Under the pieces are notes generated by a model. It saw nothing but the letters and a program-made list of their open reading frames with translations. It was not told the origin of the DNA and did no database searches. From the NCBI RefSeq assembly GCF_934202865.1, contig NZ_CAKPYL010000016.1:1-22332 (forward strand): a stretch of DNA of 22,332 nucleotides, read 5' to 3'. This document shows, piece by piece, positions 22,141 through 22,332 of this stretch (positions are counted from its first letter, which is position 1; each line of letters starts with the position of its first letter). This DNA comes from an uncultured Fenollaria sp. (GTDB lineage: Bacteria > Bacillota > Clostridia > Tissierellales > Peptoniphilaceae). The position numbers and the translations under genes are program-made.

Positions 22141-22332
22141 GACGAGAGTTGTATTAGGAGACAAAGTTTACAATAGTTTTAAAGATGTAAATGTTTTAAT
22201 AGTCGGCATAGGCGGCGTTGGTTCATTTACTTTAGAGTCCTTAGTTCGCTTTGGTATTGAGCATATCACCATAGTTGATTTTGATACGGTAAGTGAATCC
22301 AATATCAATAGGCAGCTCTTAGCCCTTGAAGA
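22118..22332 (+). CDS. tcdA: ThiF/MoeB-family E1-like enzyme, probable tRNA threonylcarbamoyladenosine dehydratase TcdA (3' end outside window)
   Basis: The first 71 codons of an E1-like protein are visible; the gene continues past the window end. RTIRTRVVLGD at residues 5-15 matches the N-terminal helix of TcdA/YgdL. The ATP-binding loop VGIGGVGSFTLESL lies at about residues 34-47, and the acidic VDFDTV plus NINRQLLALE are the family signature. TcdA cyclises t6A37 of ANN-decoding tRNAs. The start at 22118 lies inside aspS (23-base overlap), chosen because it gives the expected N-terminal length. A conserved gene pair with aspS supports the call. Other ThiF-like functions (HesA, MoeB) are less likely from the RTxxLxG start. 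Confidence 0.82.
   Translation, partial: MKPQRTIRTRVVLGDKVYNSFKDVNVLIVGIGGVGSFTLESLVRFGIEHITIVDFDTVSESNINRQLLALE

Overview
The window is a gene-dense stretch of an AT-rich (low-GC) bacterial chromosome with every convincing gene on the + strand. AT-rich codons, consensus sigma-A promoters (TTGACA-17-TATAAT), strong AGGAGG-type ribosome binding sites, a T-box leader, an SLH surface protein and the order recJ-relA-dtd-metallo-hydrolase-hemZ-aspS all point to an anaerobic Firmicute. I would guess a clostridial/Tissierellia-type coccus, but the sequence does not name a species.

Region 1 (1-8087) is the end of an anaerobic-route cobalamin (vitamin B12) operon: cbiE (5' end outside the window), cbiT, cbiF, cbiG, cbiH, precorrin-6A reductase, a small cysteine-rich protein, cobU, cobS and a CobC-like phosphatase. 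The genes overlap or lie a few bases apart. The same run continues without a visible terminator into a TraX-family membrane protein and a secreted SLH-domain protein, and ends at a strong hairpin terminator. The corrin-ring enzymes (cbiE to cbiJ) feed nucleotide-loop assembly (cobU, cobS, cobC).

Region 2 (8114-9633) is a two-gene unit with a perfect consensus promoter: an uncharacterised lipoprotein followed, with a 1-base overlap, by a DMT/EamA transporter.

Region 3 (9626-10304) holds tandem rRNA-style promoters with a duplicated upstream AT-rich element, then tRNA-His, tRNA-Lys, tRNA-Leu and a terminator, then a separate tRNA-Arg.

Region 4 (10313-13718) is thrS under a T-box leader whose specifier reads ACU (Thr), its terminator, and a secreted NlpC/P60 cell-wall hydrolase with its own terminator.

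Region 5 (13719-14098) is non-coding: a second terminator-like hairpin, an 18-bp tandem repeat array (8 full units) of higher GC than its surroundings, flanked by the same TGCCGCGCGAA sequence, and an extended -10 promoter.

Region 6 (14099-22332) is a housekeeping operon: recJ, a bifunctional relA/spoT, dtd, a metallo-beta-lactamase-fold hydrolase, hemZ, aspS, and the start of a TcdA-like tRNA-modifying enzyme that runs off the end. The theme is translation quality control and the stringent response. Most of the window is ordinary. The points most worth a second look are the 18-bp array, the duplicated tRNA promoters, the cysteine-rich protein in the B12 operon, and the surface/membrane genes attached to that operon.
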